Shown one piece after another: positions 1-8,767 of a stretch of DNA of 64,000 nucleotides. The notes below the pieces were generated by a model. That model was given only the letters and a program-made list of their open reading frames with translations, did no database searches and had not been told where the DNA came from. Both the position numbers and the translations under genes were made by a program. The stretch covers positions 310,001 through 374,000 of the forward strand of contig NZ_VTUZ01000002.1 in NCBI RefSeq assembly GCF_008369935.1, in the 5' to 3' direction. The DNA is from Paraburkholderia panacisoli (lineage in GTDB: Bacteria > Pseudomonadota > Gammaproteobacteria > Burkholderiales > Burkholderiaceae). Each line of letters starts with the position of its first letter. Positions within the stretch are counted from its first letter, which is position 1.

Positions 1-1
1 C

Positions 2-544
2 TCGGTGAATCTCGACAACGCCGCGGGCGCCACGCTCGCCATGCGGCATCTGTTCGAACAGCAGCGCAAGCGCGTCGCGTTCATCGGCGGCTCGCTCGCG
101 CACTTCAGCATTGCTCAGCGCGCGCTCGGTTACCGGCAGGCGTTCTTCGAAGCGGGGCTGCTGTTCGACCCGTCGCTGGAAGTGACCATCGACGCCGGCC
201 TCGACCCCGACACCGGCGCCGCGCGCGCCATGCTGCGCCTGCTCGACGCGCCCGGCCCGCGGCCGGACGCCGTGTTTGCCTTCAACGACGCCGCCGCGCT
301 CGCCGCGCTGCGCGCGTGCCTCGCGCGCGGCCTGCGCGTGCCCGAGGACATCGCGATCATCGGCTTCGACGATATTCCCGCCGCCGCCCATGCCACGCCG
401 CCGCTGTCGACCATTGCGGTCGACAAGGAAGCGCTCGGCCGGCGCGGCGTCGAGCTGCTGCTTGAAGACGCACCCGCCGAGCTGGAAGTTCGCTTGCCCG
501 TTCAACTGATTGTCCGTGCCAGTACTTTGGTGAGAACGCCATGA
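2..544 (+). CDS. LacI/GalR-family transcriptional regulator, C-terminal part (cut by window edge)
   Basis: The gene runs off the left edge; only about 180 residues of the effector-binding half are visible, so the DNA-binding helix-turn-helix is outside the window. The visible part has the periplasmic-binding-protein-like fold typical of LacI/GalR regulators: a VAFIGG strand, the FAFNDAAALAALRA segment and the IIGFDDIPAAAHATPPLSTI hinge motif. The stop overlaps the start of the following epimerase gene by four bases (ATGA), so regulator, epimerase and kinase are probably one transcript. It likely senses a sugar or sugar derivative handled by the downstream enzymes; the ligand cannot be read from sequence. 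Confidence 0.9.
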   Translation, partial: SVNLDNAAGATLAMRHLFEQQRKRVAFIGGSLAHFSIAQRALGYRQAFFEAGLLFDPSLEVTIDAGLDPDTGAARAMLRLLDAPGPRPDAVFAFNDAAALAALRACLARGLRVPEDIAIIGFDDIPAAAHATPPLSTIAVDKEALGRRGVELLLEDAPAELEVRLPVQLIVRASTLVRTP

Positions 545-1833
545 CGCAACCCGACCCGCTTCAACCCGCCAATGACGCCGCCGTGGTGCCGCCCGTCGAC
601 AGCTTCCGCAGCCGCGAGTTTCTGCTCGCGCACGTGCAGGACACGCTGCGCTTCTATGCGCCCAACGTGCTCGATCCGAGCGGCGGCTTCTTCCACTTCT
701 TCCGCGACGACGGTTCCGTCTACGACAAAACCACCCGCCATCTGGTGAGCAGTTGCCGCTATATCTTCAACTACGCGATGGCGTATCGGCAGTTCGGCGA
801 CCCGCAGCATCTGGAATACGCGCGCCACGGTTTGCGCTTCTTGCGCGAAGTGCATTGGGACGATCAGAACGCAGGCTACGACTGGGAACTCGAATGGCGC
901 GACGGCAAAAAGCGCACGCTCGACGCGACGCGCCACTGCTACGGCCTCGCGTTCGTGCTGCTCGCGTATTCGCATGCGGCGATGGCCGGCATCGAGGAAG
1001 CGAAACCGATGATCGGGGCGACCTTCGAGCTGATGGAGCACCGCTTCTGGGATGCCGCCGCCGGTCTTTACGCCGACGAGGCGTCGCCCGAGTGGCGGGT
1101 CAGTTCGTACCGCGGGCAGAACGCGAACATGCACACCACCGAGGCGCTGCTGGCCGCGCATGAAGCGTCCGGCCACCTCGTCTACCTGGACCGCGCCGAA
1201 CGCGTGGCGTCGAACATCACGCTGCGGCAGGCCAAGCTGTCGCAAGGTCTGGTGTGGGAGCATTTTCACGCGGACTGGTCGGTCGACTGGCACTACAACG
1301 AGGAAGACAGTTCGAACATCTTCCGCCCGTGGGGTTTCCAGCCGGGGCATCAGACCGAATGGGCGAAGCTGCTGTTGATACTCGAACGCTTCCGGCCGCT
1401 GCCGTGGCTGCTGCCGCGCGCGATCGAACTGTTCGACGCCGCGATGACGCATGCGTGGGACGAAGACCACGGCGGCCTCTATTACGGCTTCGGCCCGGAC
1501 CGCACCGTGTGCGACCACGACAAGTATTTCTGGGTCCAGGCCGAAACCTTCGCGACCGCCGCCCTGCTCGGCAAGCGCACCGGCAACGAACGCTTCTGGG
1601 ACTGGTACGACGAGATCTGGCGCTACAGCTGGGCGCACTTCGTCGATCACAAATACGGCGCGTGGTATCGCATACTCACCTGCGACAATCGTAAGTACAG
1701 CGACGAAAAAAGCCCGGCCGGCAAGACCGACTATCACACGATGGGCGCATGCTACGAAGTGCTGGCTCATGCGCTGCCCGACGGCGCGGCCGCCGCGTCC
1801 GCCACGTCCGAATCAGCGGAGAAAACACCATGA
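541..1833 (+). CDS. AGE-family epimerase/isomerase (mannose isomerase-like)
   Basis: A 430-residue protein of the N-acylglucosamine 2-epimerase (AGE) superfamily, an alpha/alpha-barrel family that includes D-mannose isomerase and YihS. Recognisable motifs are NANMHTTEALLAAHEAS, GFQPGHQTEWAKLL near residue 268, and TDYHTMGACYEVL near residue 398; the two histidines in the latter two match the catalytic pair known in the family. The start overlaps the LacI-type gene and the stop overlaps the next kinase gene, both as ATGA, showing translational coupling. Together with a PfkB kinase the natural reading is conversion of an aldose such as mannose to fructose, then phosphorylation; the substrate is inferred. 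No signal peptide is seen, so it is cytoplasmic. Confidence 0.85.
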   Translation: MTQPDPLQPANDAAVVPPVDSFRSREFLLAHVQDTLRFYAPNVLDPSGGFFHFFRDDGSVYDKTTRHLVSSCRYIFNYAMAYRQFGDPQHLEYARHGLRFLREVHWDDQNAGYDWELEWRDGKKRTLDATRHCYGLAFVLLAYSHAAMAGIEEAKPMIGATFELMEHRFWDAAAGLYADEASPEWRVSSYRGQNANMHTTEALLAAHEASGHLVYLDRAERVASNITLRQAKLSQGLVWEHFHADWSVDWHYNEEDSSNIFRPWGFQPGHQTEWAKLLLILERFRPLPWLLPRAIELFDAAMTHAWDEDHGGLYYGFGPDRTVCDHDKYFWVQAETFATAALLGKRTGNERFWDWYDEIWRYSWAHFVDHKYGAWYRILTCDNRKYSDEKSPAGKTDYHTMGACYEVLAHALPDGAAAASATSESAEKTP

Positions 1834-2747
1834 ACAATCCCAGCGAAAGCCCCGAATTTCCCCTCTTCGTTTCCGCCGGCGACATCCTCACCGATCTCGT
1901 GCGCACCGGCGCGTCGCAATGGCTCTCGCGGCCCGGCGGCGCGGGCTGGAACGTGGCGCGCTGTGTCGCGCGACTCGGCTTGCCGACTGCGTGCGCCGGC
2001 TCGCTCGGCGTCGATAACTTCTCCGACGACCTGTGGAACGCGAGCGTCGCCGCGGGTCTCGACATGCGCTTCATGCAGCGCGTCGAGCGCCCACCTCTGC
2101 TTGCGATCGTGCATCAGACGCATCCGCCCGCGTACTTCTTCATGGGCGAAAACGGCGCCGATCTCGCGTTCGATCCGGCGCATTTGCCGGCGGGCTGGAT
2201 CGGCCACGTGAAGTGGGCGCATTTCGGTTGCATCAGCCTCGTGCGGCAACCGCTCGGCGATACGCTCGCGACGTTGGCGGCCGAGTTGCGTTCGCGCGGC
2301 GTGAAGATCAGCTTCGATCCGAACTACCGCAATCTGATGGAGCACGGCTACGAGCCGACGCTGCGCAAGATGGCGGCGCTCGCCGATCTGATCAAGGTCT
2401 CCGACGAGGATCTGCGCCTGCTGTTCAAGACCGACGACGAAGCGGCCGCCCTCGCGCAGTTGCGGGCGATGAATCCGGCCGCCACCGTGATGGTGACGCG
2501 CGGACCGGAGTCGGCCATGGTGATCGACGGTGCGTCGGTGATCGAGGCGCGCCCGCCGCGGGTCGAGGTGGTCGATACCGTGGGGGCCGGCGATGCGTCG
2601 ATCGGCGGTCTGCTGTTCAGCCTGATGACTGCGCCGCAGCGCGTGTGGCCCGAACATCTCGCATTCGCGCTGGCGGCCGGCGCGGCCGCGTGCCGGCATG
2701 CCGGCGCACATGCGCCGACACTGGATGAGGTCGTCGCGCTGCTGTAA
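1830..2747 (+). CDS. PfkB-family carbohydrate kinase (fructokinase-like)
   Basis: A 305-residue ribokinase/PfkB-fold kinase. The N-terminal GGAGWNVARCVARLG signature (near residues 31-45) and the C-terminal DTVGAGDAS signature, whose aspartate is the catalytic base, are both intact. An in-frame open stretch extends upstream to 1749, but the ATG at 1830 overlaps the epimerase stop (ATGA), matching the junction style of this operon, so I chose it. It probably phosphorylates the ketose produced by the preceding epimerase; fructose is the likeliest substrate but this is inferred. It is the last gene of the operon, followed by about 120 noncoding bases. Confidence 0.88.
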   Translation: MNNPSESPEFPLFVSAGDILTDLVRTGASQWLSRPGGAGWNVARCVARLGLPTACAGSLGVDNFSDDLWNASVAAGLDMRFMQRVERPPLLAIVHQTHPPAYFFMGENGADLAFDPAHLPAGWIGHVKWAHFGCISLVRQPLGDTLATLAAELRSRGVKISFDPNYRNLMEHGYEPTLRKMAALADLIKVSDEDLRLLFKTDDEAAALAQLRAMNPAATVMVTRGPESAMVIDGASVIEARPPRVEVVDTVGAGDASIGGLLFSLMTAPQRVWPEHLAFALAAGAAACRHAGAHAPTLDEVVALL

Positions 2748-2865
2748 TTGTCCTGCCTTGTGCGGCGCGCATTGTCGCGGACATGGAGCGCAGCCGGGGC
2801 AGGAAACCGAAGCTCCATCATCGTGCTAGGATGAAAAAACCGAAACCGTTGGAGGGAGCGGCGTC

Positions 2866-3096
2866 ATGGACGACATCACCTATACCAAGGGAATCTACAC
2901 GGCGACGGCTTCGGTAAGGGAAGTCGGCTCGGATACGTGGCAGGGCGTCGTGACCCTCGCACGCGACGAAGGCGATCCCAACGACGATCAGGAGACCACG
3001 CTCTACGAAGTGGAAGCGACTTCGTCGACGCCGGAGGAAGCGCTCGAGGAAGCGAAGGCGCTCGCTCACAGGATCCTCGGAGAAATCGAACTTTAG
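2866..3096 (+). CDS. Small hypothetical protein, 76 aa
   Basis: A short acidic protein preceded by a clear ribosome binding site (GGAGGGA about 10 bases before the ATG). I do not recognise a named family. The sequence has an N-terminal beta-rich half (TYTKGIYTATASVREV) and a C-terminal amphipathic helix rich in Glu/Ala (STPEEALEEAKALAHRIL). It lies 61 bases before another small protein with the same general design (beta-rich start, final EAEAVASAHQQA helix), which suggests ancient duplication or a shared fold. No signal peptide or membrane segment. The codon use matches neighbouring genes, so I consider it a real gene of unknown function. Confidence 0.7.
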   Translation: MDDITYTKGIYTATASVREVGSDTWQGVVTLARDEGDPNDDQETTLYEVEATSSTPEEALEEAKALAHRILGEIEL

Positions 3097-3157
3097 GCAG
3101 ACCGGCGCCGCGCGCTGTCGCGCCGCGCCACCTTGAATCAACCGGCAGGAGGCGTTC

Positions 3158-3403
3158 ATGGACGAACAGTTCTTCCTCTACGGCGTGTATTCGATACACG
3201 TCCGCCCTCTGGAACTCAGCGGCGCGCGCTGGGATGCGGAATACGAAATCCGCCATCGCGAGAAAGCGGTGAAATCGTGGACCACGGTCGGCGGCGACGG
3301 CGGGTATGCCGACGAAGCCGAAGCGGTGGCCTCCGCGCATCAGCAAGCGGTCGACGATATCGAGCACGGAGCGGGGATTCCAAAGCCGCGAGCTTTTCCG
3401 TAG
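3158..3403 (+). CDS. Small hypothetical protein, 81 aa
   Basis: A second small protein following a strong ribosome binding site (AGGAGG, 7 bases before the ATG). The N-terminal half looks beta-stranded (FFLYGVYSIHV, WDAEYEIRH) and the C-terminal third is helical (DEAEAVASAHQQAVDDIE). I do not recognise it. Its spacing of 61 bases from the preceding small gene and shared orientation suggest co-transcription. It may be a distant relative of that neighbour, which I infer only from the matching architecture of strand-rich start and Ala/Glu-rich end helix. Confidence 0.68.
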   Translation: MDEQFFLYGVYSIHVRPLELSGARWDAEYEIRHREKAVKSWTTVGGDGGYADEAEAVASAHQQAVDDIEHGAGIPKPRAFP

Positions 3404-3752
3404 GCGGTCTTCGCGCGAGGCGGGTGTCCGGCGTGACGCGACGCCCCGCTGGGGCGTCGGCTGGACTTCCGCGCACGAGTGCGCAATGTCACTGCGCGGC
3501 GGCACCGCGATGCGCGAACCATCCCGCAGCGCGCGCCCGACGCATGCGCCAACGCAACCGCGAACGGAGTTGCACGCGCCGCGCGAACATAACCGCGAAC
3601 TTCATTGCGCACGCCACACCAACGCAAGGATTAGCGCCGCTGTCCACACTGCGTCAACACAGCCGACACAGCCACTTCACCCGCCGAAAATCACCCTCTA
3701 CACGCCAAGCGCCATGCTACGCTTGGCCCGTTTTCATCTCCCCGAGCGCGCG

Positions 3753-4739
3753 ATGGCCACTGAACCGTCAGACCGTTTTTCCGGCATCGGCGACGCCGAA
3801 GCGGGCGCGCAAAAGCGTCGTGCGCGCGGCAGCCGTGAACTGCGTCTGGACGATCGCGTGGTGATCACGCACGGCATGCCGACGCCGTTCTGGCAGGACC
3901 TCTATCACCGCGCGCTGGTCGTGAGCTGGCCGACGTTTTTCATCTCGCTCGCGATGCTGTTCGTGCTGCTCAACACCACGTTCGCCGCGCTCTACATGCT
4001 CGGCCGCGCGCCGATCGCCAATCAGTTTCCGGCGGGCTTCGGCGGCGCGTTTTTCTTCAGCGTCGAAACGCTCGCGACGGTCGGCTACGGCGACATGCAC
4101 CCGCAAACCGTCTACGCGCACTGGATCGCGACGCTCGAAATCTTCTTCGGCATGTCGAGCATCGCGTTGGCGACCGGGCTGATCTTCGCGCGGTTTTCAC
4201 GCCCGCACGCGAAGATCATGTTCGCCCGCTATGCGATCGTCCGCCCGCTCGACGGCCGCATGACGCTGATGGTGCGCGCGGCCAACGCGCGCCAGAACGT
4301 GATTGCCGAGGCCCGCGCCAGGCTGCGCATTCTGCGCCAGGAAACCTCCGTCGAAGGCTACACGCTGCGCAAGCTCTACGACCTCACGCTGGTGCGCGAT
4401 CAGCACCCGGTGTTCAAACTGGGCTGGACGCTGATGCACATCGTCGACGAAAGCAGTCCGCTGTTCGGCGAAACCGCCGAGACGCTCAAAGGAAGCGACA
4501 CGTCGCTGCTGCTCACGCTCGAAGGGGTCGACGAATCGACTTCGCAAACCATGCAGGCGCGCCACATGTGGACCTGCCAGCAGATCTTTTGGCAGCACCG
4601 TTTCGTCGACATCTTGAGCGAGCAGGACGGCGTGAGCCACATCGACTACTCGCATTTCGACGAAGTCGTGCCACTCGACGTTGCGCCCGTTCAGCAGGAC
4701 GCGGCGGCCGGCGCGGCGACGCGAAAAATGGCGAGATAG
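3753..4739 (+). CDS. Inward-rectifier potassium channel, KirBac1.1-like
   Basis: A 328-residue bacterial Kir channel. It closely resembles KirBac1.1 of Burkholderia pseudomallei as I remember that sequence: the segment from PIANQ through the selectivity filter TVGYG (near residue 110) and the outer-helix motif HPQTVYAHWIATLEIF are nearly the same, and the cytoplasmic domain carries the shared HAKIMFARYAIVRP and GRMTLMVRAANARQNVI stretches. Two transmembrane helices flank the pore loop (about residues 55-80 and 125-150); the remainder forms the C-terminal cytoplasmic beta-sandwich. The open frame extends upstream to 3306, but that part is low-complexity and overlaps the preceding gene. ATG 3753 gives an N-terminus of the family's usual length; ATG 3714 is an alternative. 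Confidence 0.93.
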   Translation: MATEPSDRFSGIGDAEAGAQKRRARGSRELRLDDRVVITHGMPTPFWQDLYHRALVVSWPTFFISLAMLFVLLNTTFAALYMLGRAPIANQFPAGFGGAFFFSVETLATVGYGDMHPQTVYAHWIATLEIFFGMSSIALATGLIFARFSRPHAKIMFARYAIVRPLDGRMTLMVRAANARQNVIAEARARLRILRQETSVEGYTLRKLYDLTLVRDQHPVFKLGWTLMHIVDESSPLFGETAETLKGSDTSLLLTLEGVDESTSQTMQARHMWTCQQIFWQHRFVDILSEQDGVSHIDYSHFDEVVPLDVAPVQQDAAAGAATRKMAR

Positions 4740-5061
4740 GCGGCACGCTCAGTCACGCGCCACGCTGCGGCCCACGCGGCTCTAAACGGCACTGAGACAC
4801 CCAGGGCATACCCGAACCCCGCCGCGGCATGGCAAATCCAACTCAAAACTTCATTAAAACGCACGGCTCCTCGCGCCCATTCGCGAGCGGCCCGGCAAAG
4901 TAGAAAAAATCCTCTCTAATCGGCGTTAAAAAATAGAGTCTCTTCCGCAGCGTCACTTTGTGGTCCCCACCCTCGCGCGCGGATGCGAAACAGCAACCAT
5001 CTTGCATGGGATCGGAGTAAGCGCTAAAGCGCTAACTCCGATCGACACCGGAGACTCACCT
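4740..5061. other. Intergenic region with a near-perfect palindrome
   Basis: There is no gene in this stretch. It contains a short AT-richer segment (about 4840-4940) that could hold the promoter of the following gene, and a long inverted repeat at 5010-5043 listed separately. An in-frame extension of the downstream gene into this region (from 4960) is possible on paper but would run through the palindrome and lacks a good ribosome binding site. Confidence 0.6.
5010..5043. promoter_or_regulatory. Palindromic leader element before the indolepyruvate oxidoreductase gene
   Basis: Two arms (9 bp, one A-A mismatch, then 6 bp) meet around a 2-base centre: GATCGGAGTAAGCGCT, AA, then AGCGCTAACTCCGATC. 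It ends 18 bases before the ATG at 5062. As RNA it would form a long hairpin close to the ribosome binding site; as DNA it could be an operator. There is no U-run after it, so it is not a simple terminator. It may belong to a family of repeated palindromes, which I cannot check here. Confidence 0.6.
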
Positions 5062-8000
5062 ATGACCGCTCGCCTGCCCATCGACGGCACGCCCGCTCTC
5101 GCCGACTACAAACTGTCCGACAATCTCACCGCGACGCGCGGCCGGATCTTCCTGACCGGCACGCAGGCACTGGTGCGCCTCGCGTTGATGCAGCGCGCGC
5201 TCGACAAGACGCGCGGCATGAACACCGCCGGCTTCATTAGCGGCTATCGCGGCTCGCCGCTCGGCATGGTCGACCAGCAGTTGTGGAAAGCAAACAAGCT
5301 GCTCGCGGCGAGCGATATCCGCTTCCTGCCGGCGATCAACGAAGAACTCGGCGGCACCGCCGTGCTCGGCACGCAGCGGGTGGAAGCGGACCCCGAGCGC
5401 ACCGTCGAGGGCGTGTTCGCGATGTGGTACGGCAAGGGCCCGGGCGTGGACCGCGCGGGCGACGCGCTCAAGCACGGCAACGCCTATGGCTCGTCGCCGC
5501 ATGGCGGCGTGCTGGTGGTGGCGGGCGACGATCACGGCTGCGTGTCGTCGTCGATGCCGCATCAGAGCGACTTCGCGATGATGGCCTGGCACATGCCGGT
5601 GGTGAACCCGTCGAACATCGCCGACATGCTCGAATTTGGCCTGTACGGCTGGGCGCTGTCGCGCTTTTCGGGCGCGTGGGTCGGCTACAAGGCGATCTCC
5701 GAAACGGTCGAATCGGGCTCGACGGTCGATCTCGATGCGCTGCAAACCACATGGACCACGCCGCAGGATTTCACGGTCCCCGCCGGCGGCCTGCACAATC
5801 GCTGGCCCGATCTGCCGAGCCTGACGATCGAGTCGCGGATGCACGCGAAGCTCGACGCAGTGCGACACTTCGCGCGCGCGAACAGCATCGACAAATGGAT
5901 CGCGCCGAGCCCGCACGCGAACGTGGGGATCGTCACGTGCGGCAAGGCGCATCTGGATCTGATGGAAACGCTGCGCCGCCTCGATCTGACGGTCGCCGAT
6001 CTGGACGCGGCCGGCGTGCGGATCTACAAGGTCGGCTTGTCGTTTCCGCTGGAGATGACGCGCATCGATGCGTTCGTTGGCGGCTTGTCCGAGGTGCTGG
6101 TGATCGAGGAGAAAGGCCCGGTCATCGAGCAGCAGATCAAGGACTATCTGTACAACCGCACGCAAGGCACGCGGCCGGTCGTGATCGGCAAGCACGCCGA
6201 GGACGGCACGCTGCTACTGTCGTCGCTCGGCGAACTGCGGCCGTCGCGCATCCTGCCGGTGTTCGCGAACTGGCTCGCGAAACACAAGCCCGCCCTCGAC
6301 CGACGCGAACGCGTGGTCGATCTGGTCGCACCGCAAATCCTCTCGAACGCGGCCGACAGCGTGAAGCGCACGCCGTACTTCTGCTCGGGCTGCCCGCACA
6401 ACACGTCGACCAAAGTGCCGGAAGGGTCGATCGCGCAGGCCGGCATCGGCTGTCACTTCATGGCCTCGTGGATGGAGCGCGACACGACCGGCCTGATCCA
6501 GATGGGCGGCGAAGGCGTCGACTGGGCCTCGCATTCGATGTTCACGAAAACGCGGCACGTGTTCCAGAATCTCGGCGACGGCACCTACTTCCATTCCGGC
6601 ATTCTCGCGATTCGCCAGGCGGTCGCCGCGAAAGCCACCATCACGTACAAGATTCTCTATAACGACGCGGTCGCGATGACGGGCGGCCAGCCGGTCGACG
6701 GCAGCATCTCGGTGCCGCAGATTGCGCGCCAGGTGGAAGCCGAAGGCGTGTCGCGCTTCGTCGTGGTCAGCGACGAACCGGAGAAATACGACGGCCATCA
6801 CGATCTCTTTCCGAAGGGCACTACGTTCCACCATCGCAGCGAAATGGACGCGGTGCAGCGCCAGTTGCGCGACACCGACGGCGTAACCGTGCTGATCTAC
6901 GACCAGACCTGCGCGGCGGAAAAACGGCGGCGCCGCAAAAAAGGCGAATTCCCCGACCCGGACAAGCGTCTCTTTATCAACGAGGAAGTCTGCGAAGGCT
7001 GCGGCGATTGCGGCGTGCAGTCGAATTGCCTGTCGGTCGAACCGGTTGAAACGGCACTGGGACGCAAGCGCCGCATCGACCAGTCGTCGTGCAATAAAGA
7101 CTACTCATGCGTGAACGGCTTCTGTCCCAGCTTCGTCACGGTGGAAGGCGGCAAGCTGAAGAAGGCCGCGGGCGCCGCGTTCGATCCGCAAGCGCTGGCC
7201 GCCCGCGTCGACGCGCTGCCGGTTCCCGCGACGCAGCTCGATGCCGCGCCGTACGACATCCTGGTGACGGGCGTCGGCGGCACGGGCGTCGTGACGGTCG
7301 GCGCGTTGATCAGCATGGCCGCGCATCTGGAAGGCAAGAGCGCGTCGGTGCTGGACTTCATGGGCTTCGCGCAAAAGGGCGGCTCGGTGCTGTCGTTCGT
7401 GCGCTTCGCCGCGCGCGACGAGTGGCTCAACCAGGTTCGCATCGACACGCAACAGGCGGACGTGTTGCTCGCCTGCGACATGGTGGTCGGCGCGAGCGCC
7501 GATGCGCTGCAATCGGTGCGTCATGGCCGCACGCGCATCGTCGTCAACACGCATGCGATTCCGAACGCGACGTTCGTGCAAAATCCGGACGCGACGCTGC
7601 ACGCCGACGCGCTGATCGACAAGATGCGTCACGCGGCGGGCGCCGAGCGCATGTCCACGTGCGACGCGCAGGCGCTGGCGACGCGTTTTCTCGGCGACAC
7701 GATCGGCGCGAATATTCTGATGCTCGGCTACGCGTGGCAACTCGGTCTGGTGCCGGTGTCGTTCGGCGCGATGATGCGCGCGATCGAATTGAACAACGTC
7801 GCGGTGCCGATGAACCAGTTGGCGTTTTCGATCGGCCGGCTGGCCGCCGAAGATCCCGCCGCGCTCGAATCGCTGTGGCAGGCACGGCACCTGGCGAAGC
7901 AGGCCGTGCGCGTCGACACGCTCGACGAACTGATCGCGCATCGTGAAGGACGTCTGCAGACTTATGGCGGCGCTGCCTACGTGAAGCGTTATCGCACGCT

Positions 8001-8649
8001 GGTCGATGCGGCGCGCCGCGCGGAAACCGCCGTGGATGCGACCAGCGAACGCGTGACACGCGCGGTGGCCACGACGTTCTATCGTCTGCTCGCGGTGAAG
8101 GACGAATACGAAGTCGCGCGTCTGCATACGGATGCCGCGTTCCGTGAAGCGCTGGAAGCGCAATTCGAAGGCGTGGCGGGCAAGGACTTCGGCATCAAGT
8201 TCAACCTCGCGCCGCCGACGCTCACGCGCGCGCAACCCGGCGTCAATCCCACCAAGAAAACCTTCGGCCAATGGATGTGGCCGGTGCTCGGGATGCTGGC
8301 GAAATGGCGCGGTCTGCGCGGTACGACGCTCGATCCGTTCGGCCGCACGCTGGAGCGCAAGATGGAGCGCGAACTCGCGAGCGACTACGAAACCACGTTG
8401 CAGCGCGCGCTCGCGAAGCTCGATGCGAACAACCTGGAGGACGTCGCGAAGCTCGCCGATCTGCACGCGCGTGTGCGCGGTTACGGTCACGTGAAGCTGG
8501 CGAATCTGGCGGGTGTGAAGCGTGGCGAACGTGAGCTGGCGACGCGCTTGCAGATCGATGCGGCGACGGGCAATGCAGTGAAGAAGTCGCTCGAGGAGAT
8601 GAAGGGCGCGGGGCAATTGCGCGGTATTCCCGTGGTGGTGGCGAAGTAG
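5062..8649 (+). CDS. Indolepyruvate ferredoxin oxidoreductase, single-chain form
   Basis: A 1,195-residue fused 2-oxoacid:ferredoxin oxidoreductase that oxidatively decarboxylates aryl pyruvates such as indolepyruvate to aryl-acetyl-CoA, passing electrons to ferredoxin. Order of parts: N-terminal pyrimidine-binding half (GFISGYRGSPLG), central TPP-binding part with CSGCPHNTST and NDAVAMTGGQPVDG, a ferredoxin-like cluster motif CEGCGDCGVQSNC with a further CNKDYSCVNGFC, then the gamma-type domain (VTGVGGTGVVTVGALI, FAQKGGSVLSFVRF) and a C-terminal family-specific extension. The length is that of the fused betaproteobacterial form rather than the separate IorA/IorB subunits. The ATG at 5062 follows GGAG by 9 bases; an upstream in-frame start at 4960 is less likely. 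It stands alone and ends before a terminator-like hairpin. Confidence 0.93.
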   Translation: MTARLPIDGTPALADYKLSDNLTATRGRIFLTGTQALVRLALMQRALDKTRGMNTAGFISGYRGSPLGMVDQQLWKANKLLAASDIRFLPAINEELGGTAVLGTQRVEADPERTVEGVFAMWYGKGPGVDRAGDALKHGNAYGSSPHGGVLVVAGDDHGCVSSSMPHQSDFAMMAWHMPVVNPSNIADMLEFGLYGWALSRFSGAWVGYKAISETVESGSTVDLDALQTTWTTPQDFTVPAGGLHNRWPDLPSLTIESRMHAKLDAVRHFARANSIDKWIAPSPHANVGIVTCGKAHLDLMETLRRLDLTVADLDAAGVRIYKVGLSFPLEMTRIDAFVGGLSEVLVIEEKGPVIEQQIKDYLYNRTQGTRPVVIGKHAEDGTLLLSSLGELRPSRILPVFANWLAKHKPALDRRERVVDLVAPQILSNAADSVKRTPYFCSGCPHNTSTKVPEGSIAQAGIGCHFMASWMERDTTGLIQMGGEGVDWASHSMFTKTRHVFQNLGDGTYFHSGILAIRQAVAAKATITYKILYNDAVAMTGGQPVDGSISVPQIARQVEAEGVSRFVVVSDEPEKYDGHHDLFPKGTTFHHRSEMDAVQRQLRDTDGVTVLIYDQTCAAEKRRRRKKGEFPDPDKRLFINEEVCEGCGDCGVQSNCLSVEPVETALGRKRRIDQSSCNKDYSCVNGFCPSFVTVEGGKLKKAAGAAFDPQALAARVDALPVPATQLDAAPYDILVTGVGGTGVVTVGALISMAAHLEGKSASVLDFMGFAQKGGSVLSFVRFAARDEWLNQVRIDTQQADVLLACDMVVGASADALQSVRHGRTRIVVNTHAIPNATFVQNPDATLHADALIDKMRHAAGAERMSTCDAQALATRFLGDTIGANILMLGYAWQLGLVPVSFGAMMRAIELNNVAVPMNQLAFSIGRLAAEDPAALESLWQARHLAKQAVRVDTLDELIAHREGRLQTYGGAAYVKRYRTLVDAARRAETAVDATSERVTRAVATTFYRLLAVKDEYEVARLHTDAAFREALEAQFEGVAGKDFGIKFNLAPPTLTRAQPGVNPTKKTFGQWMWPVLGMLAKWRGLRGTTLDPFGRTLERKMERELASDYETTLQRALAKLDANNLEDVAKLADLHARVRGYGHVKLANLAGVKRGERELATRLQIDAATGNAVKKSLEEMKGAGQLRGIPVVVAK

Positions 8650-8687
8650 CGTTTGCGGGCAAGAAACGCGCTGCGCAGCGTGAATGG

Positions 8688-8725
8688 GAAAAGCCGCTTC
8701 GGGTGTGAGCTCGAAGCGGCTTTTC
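8688..8725. terminator. Bidirectional-looking terminator between convergent genes
   Basis: A perfect inverted repeat (GAAAAGCCGCTTCG and its complement, 10-base loop) lies between the convergent indolepyruvate oxidoreductase and cutC genes. The stem ends in A and T runs on either side, so it can terminate transcripts arriving from both directions. Confidence 0.85.
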
Positions 8726-8767
8726 TTGATCGGCTGATCCGGCCATGCGGTGCCGGCCATGCGGACG

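Noticed and set aside
7105..8760. Long minus-strand open frame opposite the indolepyruvate oxidoreductase
   Set aside because: Arg/His-rich composition with no fold; it is a by-product of third-position GC on the real plus-strand gene.
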